Below, one piece after another: positions 8,494 through 17,709 of a stretch of DNA of 64,000 bases. The position numbers and the translations under genes are program-made. The notes below the pieces were generated by a model. The model did not search any database. It worked only from the letters and a program-made list of their open reading frames with translations, and had not been told where the DNA came from. Source of the DNA: Sorangium sp051521495 (GTDB taxonomy: Bacteria > Myxococcota_A > Polyangia > Polyangiales > Polyangiaceae); assembly GCF_051521495.1 (NCBI RefSeq), contig NZ_CP150355.1, positions 11,160,001 to 11,224,000 of the forward strand, given 5' to 3'. The stretch's first letter is position 1. Every line of letters starts with the position of its first letter.

Positions 8494-9597
8494 TCATCGC
8501 GCCTGAGCTCGGCGGATCAGGTCGCGATCGATGGCTGCCAAGGTAGGACAACCGGCGAGCGCCATAGCGATCGAGAGCTCATCGCGCAAGCCAGCGAGCA
8601 CGCGCGCGACGCCCTCGCCTCCGAGCGCGGCGAGTCCCCACAGGACTGGGCGTCCGACCAGCACGGCGCGGGCACCGAGCGCGATCGCCTTCAGCACGTC
8701 GGTACCCCACCGGATACCGCCGTCCATCAGCACCAGGCCCCTCCCGGCGATCGCGTCGGCGATCGCCGGGAGGACCTCGATCGTCGCGGGGGCGCCGTCG
8801 AGCTGACGCGCGCCGTGGTTGGAGACGATGACGCCGGCCGCGCCGACCTCGAGCGCGCGGACCGCGTCGTCCGGCCTGACGATGCCCTTGAGCAGGATGG
8901 GAAGCCTCGTGAGCGAGGCGAGCCACTCGACGTCGCGCCAGGTCAGCGAGGCGTCGTGTCGCGAGGCGACGTAGGACGCGAGCAGAGGGCCCCGCTCCGC
9001 GGCCGGCGCGGCAGTCGTCGCGTCGACGAGGTTCGCCATCACGAGCCCCTCGGGCAGCGCGAAGGCGTTGCGCACGTCCGCTATCCGGCGGCCGAGGACC
9101 GGTGTGTCGACGGTCAGCATCAGCGCCCGGTAGCCTGCGGATTCGGCCCGCTCGACGAGGGCGCGCGTGAGGCCCCTATCCTTGTGGACGTAGAGCTGGA
9201 ACCACTTCGGCCCTGGCGACGCGTCCGCGACCGCCTCGAGGCTCGTCGTCGCGAGGGTGGAGAGCGTGAAGATGGTGCCGAGCTCGGAGGCCGCCCGCGA
9301 GGAGGCGATCTCGCCGTCGGGGTGCGCGAGGCGCTGGTAGGCGGTCGGCGCCACGAGGATGGGGAACGGCACCCTCGTGCCGAGCAGGGTCGCGCTCATG
9401 TCCCGCTCGGCCACATCGACGAGGACGCGGTAATGGATCTCGAGGCGGCGGAAGGCGCGCCGGTTCTCGCGGAGCGTGCGGCCCTCGTCGGCGCCGGATC
9501 GGTAATAGTCATACGCCATCTTCGACAGGCGGGCGCGCGCTGCGCGCTCGAAGTCGTCGACGGTGAGCAGCGACGGGGCGGGGCGAGGGTCTTGCAC
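8494..9597 (-). CDS. FMN-dependent alpha-hydroxy-acid oxidase/dehydrogenase
   Basis: This 367-residue protein has the full TIM-barrel signature of the lactate/glycolate/mandelate oxidase family. The N-terminal part has MAYDYYRSGADEG. FMN-binding segments include LVAPTAYQRLAHPDGE. The active-site motif SNHGARQLDG carries the catalytic His and Arg, and the phosphate-binding part is MDGGIRWGTDVLKAI with VLVGRPVLWG. The family oxidises L-2-hydroxy acids to 2-oxo acids using FMN. Whether oxygen or a quinone is the acceptor cannot be told. The start is a GTG with AGGAG six bases upstream; a longer frame reaches 9759 but lacks such a site and would add 54 Arg/Ala-rich residues. Confidence 0.92.
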   Translation of the reverse strand: MQDPRPAPSLLTVDDFERAARARLSKMAYDYYRSGADEGRTLRENRRAFRRLEIHYRVLVDVAERDMSATLLGTRVPFPILVAPTAYQRLAHPDGEIASSRAASELGTIFTLSTLATTSLEAVADASPGPKWFQLYVHKDRGLTRALVERAESAGYRALMLTVDTPVLGRRIADVRNAFALPEGLVMANLVDATTAAPAAERGPLLASYVASRHDASLTWRDVEWLASLTRLPILLKGIVRPDDAVRALEVGAAGVIVSNHGARQLDGAPATIEVLPAIADAIAGRGLVLMDGGIRWGTDVLKAIALGARAVLVGRPVLWGLAALGGEGVARVLAGLRDELSIAMALAGCPTLAAIDRDLIRRAQAR

Positions 9598-9810
9598 GGC
9601 GTTCTCCTGGAGATCCCGGCGGCGCGTCCTGGCCGCAGGGGCGGCCATCCTACCAGCTGGTCTGGCGAACAGCGGGCTTGCAGGCGCGCTTTCCCGCGGC
9701 GCACGCGCGGTCGCGGCGCCCGTGGGAGCTCGGCCGCGCCGCGCGAGGGGCGCGGCCATCGCTGGGCCGGCGGGCGGCCGATCCCGGGCAGGAGGGCGCG
9801 AGCGTGGGTG

Positions 9811-10842
9811 TCAGTCGCAGGCGGGGAACTGCGCGCTCGCGGGCTGGTTTCCGGCCTTGAGGTCCAGCATCGCTTCCACGGTCGAGCCGTTGATGTCGGT
9901 CGCGCGGACGTGGTAGGGCGCATTCCCCATGTTCCCGTCGCCGACGACGAAATAGTTGTACGACTGCCTTGTGGCCGTCTTCCACGTACCGTTGATCTCC
10001 ACCTCCAGCTTCTCGATCGGGTGCGCGTGCCCCTCGACGAGGATCTCGTTCCAGTACTTGTTGCTCGCGTCCTTGAGGCGGAACGAGACGGGTTCCGTCG
10101 TCGGACACGGGATGTACCGCCAGGAGATCTTCCCCGCCGCGCCGCCGTGGGTGGTCCCCAGGTACCCCTCGCGCTCTTCACCGATCTGGAGAAAGGCGGC
10201 CTTGCTGAGATCGATGTGGCCCGCTGTGCACTTCGGGTTCGTGGCGATCGGGCACTGATCCACGACCATCGCTTGCACCTTGCGCCCGTTGTCCCGGGAG
10301 ACCTCGACGCACGCGCCGCACATCGCCGCCGCGTTGTAATCCGCGGTGTTCATGGCGGCGAAATACTGGCCTCCGCCGAACGGGACGTGCCCGACGATAT
10401 CCGGGTTCCGCCCCGTGATCGGGTAGCTGCAGTTCACCTCGGTCGAGCCCATGTCGAGCGTGTAGAAGGTGACGGAGCCGTTCGCGTACTCCGCGGGGTA
10501 GTCGCAGCTCACCGACGGCTCGCCGCCCGCCGCCGCCGTGGTGGTGGTCGCGCCGCTGGTCGTGTCGCCGGGCTCGCCGCTGCTCGTCGACGCGCTGCCG
10601 GCCGTCGTCGAGCTGCTCGGGCCTGCGCCCGCGCCCGTGCCCGTCGTGACGCTGCTCCCGCCCGCGCCCCCTGCGCCGACCGCGCCCGCGCCCCCCGGCC
10701 CCCCCGGCCCGCCGGCGGCGGACGAGGCGCTCTCCGTGCCGCCAGCGTCACCGCCGCCGCCGTCGCTGCAGCCAGCGACGCCAAGCGCGATCAGCGACGC
10801 GACCGGCCATAGAATGCCCTTGGGCACAACACCTAGCTTCAT
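9811..10842 (-). CDS. Expansin-like lipoprotein (double-psi beta-barrel plus CBM63-like domain)
   Basis: A lipoprotein signal (LIALGVAGC) and a long Gly/Ser/Thr linker lead to an expansin module. The double-psi beta-barrel (about residues 120-230) contains VTFYTLDMGSTEVNC, the Cys-rich AAMCGACVEV, MVVDQCP and the hallmark AGHIDLSKAAFLQIG, whose Asp is essential in studied expansins. The C-terminal part (about 240-343) has the aromatic pattern of a CBM63 cellulose-binding domain (KYWNEILVEG, NYFVVGDGNMG). Bacterial expansins loosen cellulose and plant-wall polymers without hydrolysis. AAGGAG lies six bases before the ATG. A tethered expansin fits a cellulose-degrading Sorangium-like lifestyle. 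Confidence 0.88.
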   Translation of the reverse strand: MKLGVVPKGILWPVASLIALGVAGCSDGGGGDAGGTESASSAAGGPGGPGGAGAVGAGGAGGSSVTTGTGAGAGPSSSTTAGSASTSSGEPGDTTSGATTTTAAAGGEPSVSCDYPAEYANGSVTFYTLDMGSTEVNCSYPITGRNPDIVGHVPFGGGQYFAAMNTADYNAAAMCGACVEVSRDNGRKVQAMVVDQCPIATNPKCTAGHIDLSKAAFLQIGEEREGYLGTTHGGAAGKISWRYIPCPTTEPVSFRLKDASNKYWNEILVEGHAHPIEKLEVEINGTWKTATRQSYNYFVVGDGNMGNAPYHVRATDINGSTVEAMLDLKAGNQPASAQFPACD

Positions 10843-11138
10843 CTCGACTCCTTAAGATTTATGATAGGGATGGATCCGCGAACGCACGCGATTGGCTTAC
10901 GCCACGACGGCAAATCACGCAACAACCTTGGCGCACCGGCACAACGACCCTGGCTCACATCGCGAGACGTCCGGGGGCATGTGGCCCGACGAACTCCGAT
11001 GTTCAACCTCGCCTGGAATGCGCGTTCCGGCGGCTCGCCGCGAGAACAGGAGATGGGCGAGAGCGATGGAGGCGACTCCGCGGAGCCGCGCTCACCCCTC
11101 GCAGATGCGCCTCGGATCTGCGCGCCGCGCGGCGCTCT

Positions 11139-12476
11139 TCACGGCCCCGCGGCGCGCTGCTCGATGAAGGTGCCAGCCGCCGTCGTGTACGCGATCCACA
11201 GCGAGCCGTCGCGATCCGCCTCGATCGCCACGTGCTTGAACGACTTGCCCTCCACCGCGACGCAGCTCGCGTGAAACCGCCCTTCGCCGTCGAGCTGCCC
11301 GAGCTCGAGCGCGTGCCGCGCCCCGGGATCACGCGAGACCGGCCGGACCCGGGCCACGCGGATCGGCGAGACGCCCTGCGTGGCCGCGATCGGCGCGGGG
11401 CTGAGCCCGTTCGGGTAGAGCGACCAGACCGCCGGCATGTCGTCGCGCGGCGCCTCGTCGACGCGGATCGCCGCCATGCCGAACGCCGAGATGTCCTTCG
11501 CCACGGGGAGGAGCACGTACGCAGGCCCGCCCGCGCCGATGGCGAGCGCGCCGCCCATCCGCGACTCACCGGCGTCTCCGACGAAGACGACCGCGTCGGG
11601 ACCGAGCTCCAGCTTGCCTTCCGCCGTGAGCCCCAGCGTGCGGGCGTGCACCGGCGTCAGCGCAGACCGCGCGTCGATGTACATCGCGATCGCCCCTCCC
11701 TTCCAGGGCGCCAGCGCGACGAAGGTCGCGCCGCTGCCCTCCTCGGAGAGCGGCATGGCGCCCCCCTCGTCGAGCACCGCGAAGGCCTGCGTCACGGCGC
11801 CCTCGCTCGTCTTCCGATCCGAGAGAAAGGCGAGCAGCGTGTGGCCTCCGGGCAGCGCGATGGCGGAGATCCCCGTGCCGCGGCGCCCCGCGCCGATGGG
11901 CGGCCCCTCACCTCCCCCGAGCGGGGTCCTCCGGATCGTGCCGCCGTGATCCATGCAGAACACGAACCGAGAGGCGACCGCGCATGCCGGCCACGAGGCG
12001 CGCGCGGGATCGCCGCTGTCGGCCCCGGCGTCGGGCGCGGCCTCCGCGGGGGGCGGACCCGGCGCGGTGAGCGCGCCGAACGATGGAACGACGTGCTGCG
12101 CCACGCCGTCGCGGTTGAAGATCACGCGGAAGTCCGCGCGCTCCGCCTCGTTCGGAGACCACAGCAACGCCGGCCCCCGGAGCGTGAGCGCGAGCGGCCC
12201 TCGGCGCAGCTTGCAGCCCGCGCCAAGCGCGGCGGCGTCCGGCGCAGCGGCGTCAGGCGCGGCGGCGTCCGGCGCAGCGGCGTCCGGCGCGGCCAACGCT
12301 CCTGCGTCTGCCGGCGCCGCGCTCGCCTGGGCCGAGGCGGGCTCGGCAGGAAGCGCCGACGCGACAAGGCCCGCGTCCGGCGCCGGCCCGGCGCCCGGGG
12401 CGCCGGAGCCACCGTGGCAGCCCGCCAACGCTGCCACCATGACAACGCACGCTCGGAGGGGCGGATGGCTCACCAC
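11139..12476 (-). CDS. Lipoprotein with predicted beta-propeller-like repeats, unknown function
   Basis: This 445-residue protein starts at a GTG and has a lipobox (MVAALAGC). A linker contains four tandem PDAAA repeats (residues about 65-85), encoded by a 15-base tandem repeat near 12228-12296. The remaining 350 residues show repeated blocks of small hydrophobic strands ending in G-G or D-G turns, with phrases like GGHTLLAFLSDRKT, GAIAMYIDARSAL and GPAYVLLPVAKD. This looks like a beta-propeller, but no WD40, Kelch or NHL signature is clear enough to name. No catalytic residues were recognised. It is probably a surface-exposed scaffold or sensor. Confidence 0.75.
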   Translation of the reverse strand: MVSHPPLRACVVMVAALAGCHGGSGAPGAGPAPDAGLVASALPAEPASAQASAAPADAGALAAPDAAAPDAAAPDAAAPDAAALGAGCKLRRGPLALTLRGPALLWSPNEAERADFRVIFNRDGVAQHVVPSFGALTAPGPPPAEAAPDAGADSGDPARASWPACAVASRFVFCMDHGGTIRRTPLGGGEGPPIGAGRRGTGISAIALPGGHTLLAFLSDRKTSEGAVTQAFAVLDEGGAMPLSEEGSGATFVALAPWKGGAIAMYIDARSALTPVHARTLGLTAEGKLELGPDAVVFVGDAGESRMGGALAIGAGGPAYVLLPVAKDISAFGMAAIRVDEAPRDDMPAVWSLYPNGLSPAPIAATQGVSPIRVARVRPVSRDPGARHALELGQLDGEGRFHASCVAVEGKSFKHVAIEADRDGSLWIAYTTAAGTFIEQRAAGP

Positions 12477-12833
12477 CGCGGCCCGACTCCGAGCGGGGCC
12501 CGGATGTTCCCCGTGCGCATACCGAAGCTATCAGGCGAACCACGTGGAGCGTCAACCCGGGAAACATCGCCGGAACCGCGGCGTCGATCGCGCCGGGTCG
12601 ATGGCGCTCCAGGGAGCGCAAACAGGGCTCGCGCCGAGAAACACCGAACAACGGGCGACAAGAACACGTGTTGGTCGTGGACAGAGAAAGCGCTTGGGCA
12701 GCGACAGGAAGACAACCGGTCGTGGCCTCGCGGTGAATGCAATGAGACGACCTCCGGAGCTGCCGTTGGCGCGACTGAGCCTGCTCCCCCTCTCCGCAGA
12801 GAGGTATCGTGACGATGCGCCGCCGCGCCGGGG
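12477..12833. other. Intergenic region, 357 bases
   Basis: This stretch lies between two genes on the minus strand and should hold the promoter of the 11139-12476 lipoprotein gene. The only notable element is a perfect 10-base palindrome AACACGTGTT at 12663-12672. No coding signal was seen. Confidence 0.4.
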
Positions 12834-14252
12834 CTACTGTTGCTCGAGCACCGTGATCGACCGGTCCCAGTACGACGCGACCACCGCACGCGCGCCGTCC
12901 TGCGAGACCGCCACCGCGCACGCGCCCTTCCCCGTGGGCAGCGACGCGACGACCCTCGGCGGGTCGCCCGCGATGACCGCGACGCCGCTGCCGGCCGGCG
13001 GCCACTGGGTCCCGCCGAGCGCCACGAAGAGCGTCTTCCGGTCGGGCGACGTCACGCCCGTCCGCGGCACCCCGCGGAGCGGCAGCGTGCTCTTCACCTC
13101 CATCGTCGAGAGGTCGATGACGCTCGCGGTCCGCGCCTCGGCGTTGAGCGTGATGCCGTACCGGTCCTCATCGAGCAGGAAGCCCCCGGTCGGCCCGACG
13201 CCGACGGGCACCTTCTTCGTCTCGGTCACCCCGGCGACGCTCAGCAGGATCGCCGTGTTGGACAGCCGATCAGGGAAGAACACGGCGCCGCCATCCATCG
13301 TGATGTCGCCCTCGCGCGGCTCGCGCCCGACCGCGATGCTCCGCCGGGTCGCGCCGAACGGCGACTCGCTCGGATCGAACAGGTCGATCCACGCGCCCGC
13401 CGGCCGGCCCGCGTGCGTCAGCGCGCCGAGCGCCGCGATGTAGGGGCGCCCCTCGGCCTGCACGAGGAACAGCTGCCCCGTGGCGTGCGGGAGCGTGATG
13501 TTCGCGAGCCGCACCCCCGTCGGCAGCTCGAACTTGGTCACGCGCTTCGTGTCCGTCGTCGCCGCGACCACCGTCCGGCCGTCCGGCAGCGCCACGATGT
13601 CGCCCGGCGTCCGGCCGACGTCGAGCAGGACCGGATCGCGATCCCACACGGTCGTGTCCATCACCGGGATCCGCGCGGCGTCCTCGTGCCGCAGCACCGC
13701 GACGTAGCGGTCGAACAGGAGCCGGATGTGGTCGCCCTGCGCCGGCATCGACGCCTTGTGGATGAGCTCGCCGCTCTGGAGCTTGTACTCGCGCAGCGAG
13801 GCGTCGTCGGCGCTGACGTAGATCGACGCGCCGCTCGGGTTGAAGACCACGTCGAGCGGGTGCACGTCCCCGATCCGGAACTCGCGGGCGCGCCAACGGC
13901 CCTTCAGCTCGGCCGGCGACGGCGCGGGCTCCGCGGCGTCGGGGCCGAACGCCGCGGGGTTCGGCGCGTCGTCCGGCGCGTCGCGCGAGGCGGCGCCCTC
14001 CGGCGCGAGCGCGGTGAGCGGCGGGGCCTCGCCGACGGGCGACTTCAGGCTGGTCAGGGTGGCGATGATCACGGCCGCGACGCCGCTCGCCACGGTCACC
14101 GCGGCCCGCGCCAGGCGCGGCTCGCGGCCGGAGAGCGACCCGGCGGAGCCGCGGGGGTGCTCGCCGAGCCACCGCTTGCAGCCGCGGCACTTGCGCGCCC
14201 CCTCGACGATCCGGGCGCCGCAGCTGGGGCACGGGACGCGACGGTCGCTCAT
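12834..14252 (-). CDS. Zinc-ribbon, single-pass membrane protein with beta-propeller domain (B)
   Basis: The 472-residue product starts with a zinc ribbon (Cys8, Cys11, Cys22, Cys25), followed by one membrane segment at about 52-72 and an Ala/Pro linker. A propeller of the YVTN/quinoprotein-like type covers about 115-472, with blades such as GASIYVSADDASLREY, GRTVVAATTDTKRVTKFE and VAVSQDGARAVVASYWD. The zinc ribbon is cytoplasmic and the propeller would be periplasmic. The start ATG overlaps the upstream stop (ATGA), so the two genes are almost certainly co-translated. The partner has the same three-part design, which implies duplication. The function is not known; propellers of this kind usually bind proteins. 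Confidence 0.85.
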   Translation of the reverse strand: MSDRRVPCPSCGARIVEGARKCRGCKRWLGEHPRGSAGSLSGREPRLARAAVTVASGVAAVIIATLTSLKSPVGEAPPLTALAPEGAASRDAPDDAPNPAAFGPDAAEPAPSPAELKGRWRAREFRIGDVHPLDVVFNPSGASIYVSADDASLREYKLQSGELIHKASMPAQGDHIRLLFDRYVAVLRHEDAARIPVMDTTVWDRDPVLLDVGRTPGDIVALPDGRTVVAATTDTKRVTKFELPTGVRLANITLPHATGQLFLVQAEGRPYIAALGALTHAGRPAGAWIDLFDPSESPFGATRRSIAVGREPREGDITMDGGAVFFPDRLSNTAILLSVAGVTETKKVPVGVGPTGGFLLDEDRYGITLNAEARTASVIDLSTMEVKSTLPLRGVPRTGVTSPDRKTLFVALGGTQWPPAGSGVAVIAGDPPRVVASLPTGKGACAVAVSQDGARAVVASYWDRSITVLEQQ

Positions 14253-15790
14253 TGCAGCACCCACGCGACCTTGGCGCGATCGCCGAACGCGAGCGCCGAG
14301 CCGCCGTCCGGGGCGAGGCGGATCCGCGTCGGCTCGCCGCCGAGCGGGTGGACCTTCGCCGCGTAGCTCTTCAGATCGACCAGCGCCACCGAGCCCCCTC
14401 CGTCGCCGCTCAGCGCGACGACCGCCTGCGCCCCGTCCGGAGCGACGGACATGTCGAGCGCGCGGCCAGGAAATGTGACCGCGCGGAGCAACTCGCGCTT
14501 CGACAGGTCGAAGACCTGAATCGCCCGCCCCTCGTTGCACCGCACGATGGCGCGCCGGTCGCTCCGGACGAGCTCGATCTGCTCCGGCTCCCGGCACGTC
14601 GTGATGCGCGCCTCCTGCCGGACCGCGCCCGACGGGAGCCAGGTGAGCGGCACCAGGGTGTTCTCGGCTCGGAGGGCCACGAAGCCCGCCGAGCCGTCGG
14701 GGATCATGAGCGCGCTGGCCGGGTTGCCCACCATCGAGGTGCGCACGCGATCCTGCTCCGAGCCGAGCCGGCTCGGGTCGAACGGATAGGCGACGCCGCC
14801 CGGCGGCTCGCGCTGGCCAGACAGCGGGAGCTGGCCCGTCGTCGTGATCGCCCGGCTGCCGCTGTCGTCCACGGCCACGGGGCCCACGGCGTCGTCGCCG
14901 AACTGGATGCGCTCGATCTCGGCGTGGTACTCGGTCGCGAGGATCGCCACCGCGTGCGCCGCCGGCAGCGAGGCGAGCGCGCGCCGGCCCGACGCGCCGA
15001 CCTGGATGTCGCCCACGGCCTCGCCGAGCTCGATCGTCTTGAGCAGCCGCGTCGTGGCGCCGTCGATCACGTAGATACGCGTGGGCGCGGTCGCGTAGAC
15101 GACGTCGCCCACGCGATGCAGGCGCCTCACGTGGGGCGCCTCGGTGACGAGGCTGAGCGCCTCGCCGGTCCGGGAGCTGCGCACCTCCAGGCCGGAGGAC
15201 AGCGCGACCACGAAGCGGTCGCGGTCGAGCGGGAGCGCGTCGAGCGCGTCCTTGGGGAGCGAGAAGGGCCCGGCGATCGAGGGCGCGTCGACCACGTGGC
15301 CGACGTCGTTCGGGCGCTGCCAGACGCAGCGGCCGAGCTGGCACGACTCGCCGCTCCAGCAGGGCGCCCCGCACACCGGGGCCGGGGGAGCGACCGGCGA
15401 CGCGGCCCGGGACGGCGCGAACCGGTGGGGCGCCAGGTAGCGCAGCGCCCCGCCGGTGCAGATGAGGCCCAGGATCGCGCCGATCGTGACGAGCGGGCGC
15501 CAGTGGAGGGAGAGCCAGCTCGCGTCCCTGGGGGCATCGGGGATCGAGGGCGCCGTCGCCGGCCGCTTGGGCGCGTCGGTCGGCTCCCCGCACTCGGGGC
15601 AGAGGGCGACCCCGGCGGCGATCCGCTCGAGGCAGACAGGGCAGGTCGCCTCGCCGGCGCCGGGAGGCCGGTGGGGCGGCGGCTCCGTCCACGGGACAGG
15701 CACCGGGCTCGCCTCGGCGGCGTGGAGAGCCTCCCGCGCGTCAGCGGCGCTGGAGCCGGGCTCGATATCGCTCCGCGTCTCGTGGTCCAC
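14249..15790 (-). CDS. Zinc-ribbon, single-pass membrane protein with beta-propeller domain (A)
   Basis: This 513-residue protein has a zinc ribbon formed by Cys50, Cys53, Cys64 and Cys67 (CPVCLERI...CPECGE). A membrane segment lies at about 97-120 (VTIGAILGLICTGGAL), then a short Cys-containing region (CGAPCWSGESCQLGRC) and a propeller up to the C-terminus (GSRAITTTGQLPLSG, GSAGFVALRAENTL, QAVVALSGDGGGSVALVD). It is upstream of its paralogue and overlaps it by four bases. The four-Cys insert after the membrane segment is absent from the partner and could form disulfides in the periplasm. The function is unknown. Proteins joining a double-Cys ribbon to a membrane-anchored propeller occur in myxobacterial envelopes. 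Confidence 0.83.
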   Translation of the reverse strand: MDHETRSDIEPGSSAADAREALHAAEASPVPVPWTEPPPHRPPGAGEATCPVCLERIAAGVALCPECGEPTDAPKRPATAPSIPDAPRDASWLSLHWRPLVTIGAILGLICTGGALRYLAPHRFAPSRAASPVAPPAPVCGAPCWSGESCQLGRCVWQRPNDVGHVVDAPSIAGPFSLPKDALDALPLDRDRFVVALSSGLEVRSSRTGEALSLVTEAPHVRRLHRVGDVVYATAPTRIYVIDGATTRLLKTIELGEAVGDIQVGASGRRALASLPAAHAVAILATEYHAEIERIQFGDDAVGPVAVDDSGSRAITTTGQLPLSGQREPPGGVAYPFDPSRLGSEQDRVRTSMVGNPASALMIPDGSAGFVALRAENTLVPLTWLPSGAVRQEARITTCREPEQIELVRSDRRAIVRCNEGRAIQVFDLSKRELLRAVTFPGRALDMSVAPDGAQAVVALSGDGGGSVALVDLKSYAAKVHPLGGEPTRIRLAPDGGSALAFGDRAKVAWVLQ

Positions 15791-16581
15791 TGCGCACCTG
15801 CGTCTCTTCCGTGTCCGTGACGAGCGGTTCTCGCGTACCCCGAGCGTGCCCGGAAGTCGAGCCCCTCGTGCCGGTGCGCGGCGCTTGCGACGTGATCCAA
15901 GCCACGAACGACCCGCGCCGCGGACGAAACGACGCCGCTGGGGATCGCCCCGCCGCGGAGCAGCCTCGCGCGGCGGGGCGAGGGTCGTTGGCGCGTCGGA
16001 GGAGCATGGCTGTGGCCGTCAGCTCGGGAGTCGGTGGTGGGGGAATTCCTCCTACCGGAATGATGAAACCGCCAAGCGCGCCAAGGACGCCAAGGACGCC
16101 AAGGACGCCAAGAAACGGACAAGACTCTTGGCGCCTTTGGCGCGCTTGGCGGTTCAAAAGACCCCTCCTTCGGCCAAAGTACCCCACCACCCGGGATTCG
16201 GTCGGCGACCGCTCCATGGCGAAGCATCGTTATCGCCAGATTGCGAGACTCGCCCGCCCAGCGCGGTGAGCAAGCCACCGCAGGCGACATCGATGTCCCT
16301 TTGAGGAACCATCGAGTCGGCTCAACATCGGTCCCTGTCGGCCGCGCGCCGGAATCACGGCGCACGACCGCCCCCTCTGGACAACCTGCCCCGACGCCCC
16401 GCGGGCGTGTGTCGCGCCGCGATCATCGAGAATAGAAAATGCCAGCCCCAACAAATTCGCATACGCGCCTCTACTGCGCGCAATGACACCGAATGACGCG
16501 TCACGTCAGCACGCCGGGGGGACGCCGTTATGCTATTTTACCGCCGGGAGCTTGGGACGACATCTTAACGCGAGGTTGGCG
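15791..16581. other. Intergenic region with GCCAAG palindromic repeat
   Basis: This 791-base region separates the divergent zinc-ribbon gene and fibro-slime gene. Apart from the repeat at 16067-16154 no element was recognised. The segment from 16400 to 16560 is AT-richer (for example near 16430-16460 and 16530-16550) and is the likely promoter region of the fibro-slime gene. Confidence 0.45.
16067..16154. repeat. Composite repeat: three 9-base direct repeats inside an 18-base inverted repeat
   Basis: Arms AACCGCCAAGCGCGCCAA (16067-16084) and its perfect reverse complement (16137-16154) enclose three GCCAAGGAC units (16080-16106) and a GCCAAGAAA variant. The arms could form a long hairpin. 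The GCCAAG word recurs in dispersed repeats of several high-GC bacteria as I recall; its role is unknown. Confidence 0.6.
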
Positions 16582-17475
16582 ATGAACAGGACGTTTGGGT
16601 GCGTGGCGGCGCTTGCGCTTGTGGGCGTGCTGTGCGGGTGCAGCGCAGCGGAGGATCAGGGGAACAGCAGCGGAGGCACCCCGGGGTCGCAGGGCGCAGC
16701 CGGGCCCGGTGCGACGGGCGGGCCCAGCGGGGCCAGCGGGGCGGGTGGCTTCGATGGCAGCTTCGGCTCGGTCGATCCCACCGTCGGCAGCAGCGGTGCC
16801 GGCGGGAACCCCGGGGAGGACCAGGAAACCGGCAAGTCGTGCGACGGCAAGTTCACCGGCCGGATACGCGACTTCCAGGAGGCGCACCCCGACATGGAGC
16901 CGCAGGACGCCGGCAAGTGCATCAACTGCGACGATCACATGATCGTCACCGACACCCTCGGAGCGGACCTGAAGCCCGTCTATGCCGGCGGGGCCGACGG
17001 CACCATGACCACGACCGGCAAGGAGAACTTCGACGTGTGGTTCCGCGACACCGAGGGCGTGAACATGCCGATGAACCTCACGCTGCAGTTCGAGGACCCC
17101 GAGGGCGACGGCGTGTGGACCTACAACGACCGGGAGTTCTTCCCGATCGATGGCGCGCTGTACGGCGACGAGGGGCGCCCGCACAACTACCATTTCACCT
17201 ACGAGATGCACATGGGCTTCCAGTATAAGGGCGGCGAGCGGTTCACGTTCGCGGGCGACGACGACGTCTTCACGTACATCAACGGGAAGAAGGTGGTCGA
17301 CCTCGGGGGCATCCACGCCGAGGAGACCAAGGTGGTCGACCTCGACGAGCTCGGGCTCGAGATCGGGAAGAACTATCAGCTCGACTTCTTCTTTGCCGAG
17401 CGCCACGTGACCGACTCCCACTTCCGGATCGACACCTCGATCGAGTTCGTCAACTGCGGCATCCAGGTCAACTAG
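16582..17475 (+). CDS. Fibro-slime domain lipoprotein
   Basis: This 297-residue protein has a lipobox (LVGVLCGC) and a Gly/Ser linker to about residue 85. A fibro-slime domain with PA14-like features covers about 90-297: the start FTGRIRDFQEAHPDMEP, WFRDTEGVNMPM, the calcium/PA14-like core FTFAGDDDVFTYINGKKVVD, and HVTDSHFRIDTSIEF at the end. Fibro-slime domains are known from Fibrobacter slime proteins and occur widely in myxobacterial surface proteins, with proposed roles in adhesion to cellulose or matrix. The start at 16582 has GAGG seven bases upstream and opens the signal peptide. It probably works at the cell surface. Confidence 0.9.
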   Translation: MNRTFGCVAALALVGVLCGCSAAEDQGNSSGGTPGSQGAAGPGATGGPSGASGAGGFDGSFGSVDPTVGSSGAGGNPGEDQETGKSCDGKFTGRIRDFQEAHPDMEPQDAGKCINCDDHMIVTDTLGADLKPVYAGGADGTMTTTGKENFDVWFRDTEGVNMPMNLTLQFEDPEGDGVWTYNDREFFPIDGALYGDEGRPHNYHFTYEMHMGFQYKGGERFTFAGDDDVFTYINGKKVVDLGGIHAEETKVVDLDELGLEIGKNYQLDFFFAERHVTDSHFRIDTSIEFVNCGIQVN

Positions 17476-17557
17476 CGCCGGGCGACAGGCGCGCTCGGAG
17501 CGCCTCGCCGAGGCGCGCGCTCCCGACGTCGGAGACGAGCCACACACCCGCTGCGCT

Positions 17558-17693
17558 CTAGTTCCGCCCGCCAGAAGTCCGGCCATGGATGGCCGGACTT
17601 CTGCGCCGCTTCGCGGCGGCTTCGCGCGGGCGGACCTAGCTTTGTTTCCTCGGGGCTCCGCCCCGAACCCCGGCGTCCGCTTCGCGGAACTAG
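17558..17693. repeat. Palindromic dispersed repeat, copy 1 (136 bases)
   Basis: The element is bounded by CTAGTTCCGC and GCGGAACTAG. It contains a perfect 14-base inverted repeat around GG at 17573-17602 (AGAAGTCCGGCCAT and its complement) and a second hairpin TCGGGGC-TCC-GCCCCGA at 17650-17666. A diverged copy lies at 20818-20981 in the same orientation. It sits between convergent genes and might also act as a terminator. Confidence 0.75.
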
Positions 17694-17709
17694 CGCATGA
17701 CGCGCCCTC

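Noticed and set aside
8380..10812. An 810-codon open frame on the plus strand
   Set aside because: It runs antisense through the alpha-hydroxy-acid oxidase and expansin genes, whose conserved motifs are on the minus strand. Its composition is Arg/Ala-rich without motifs.
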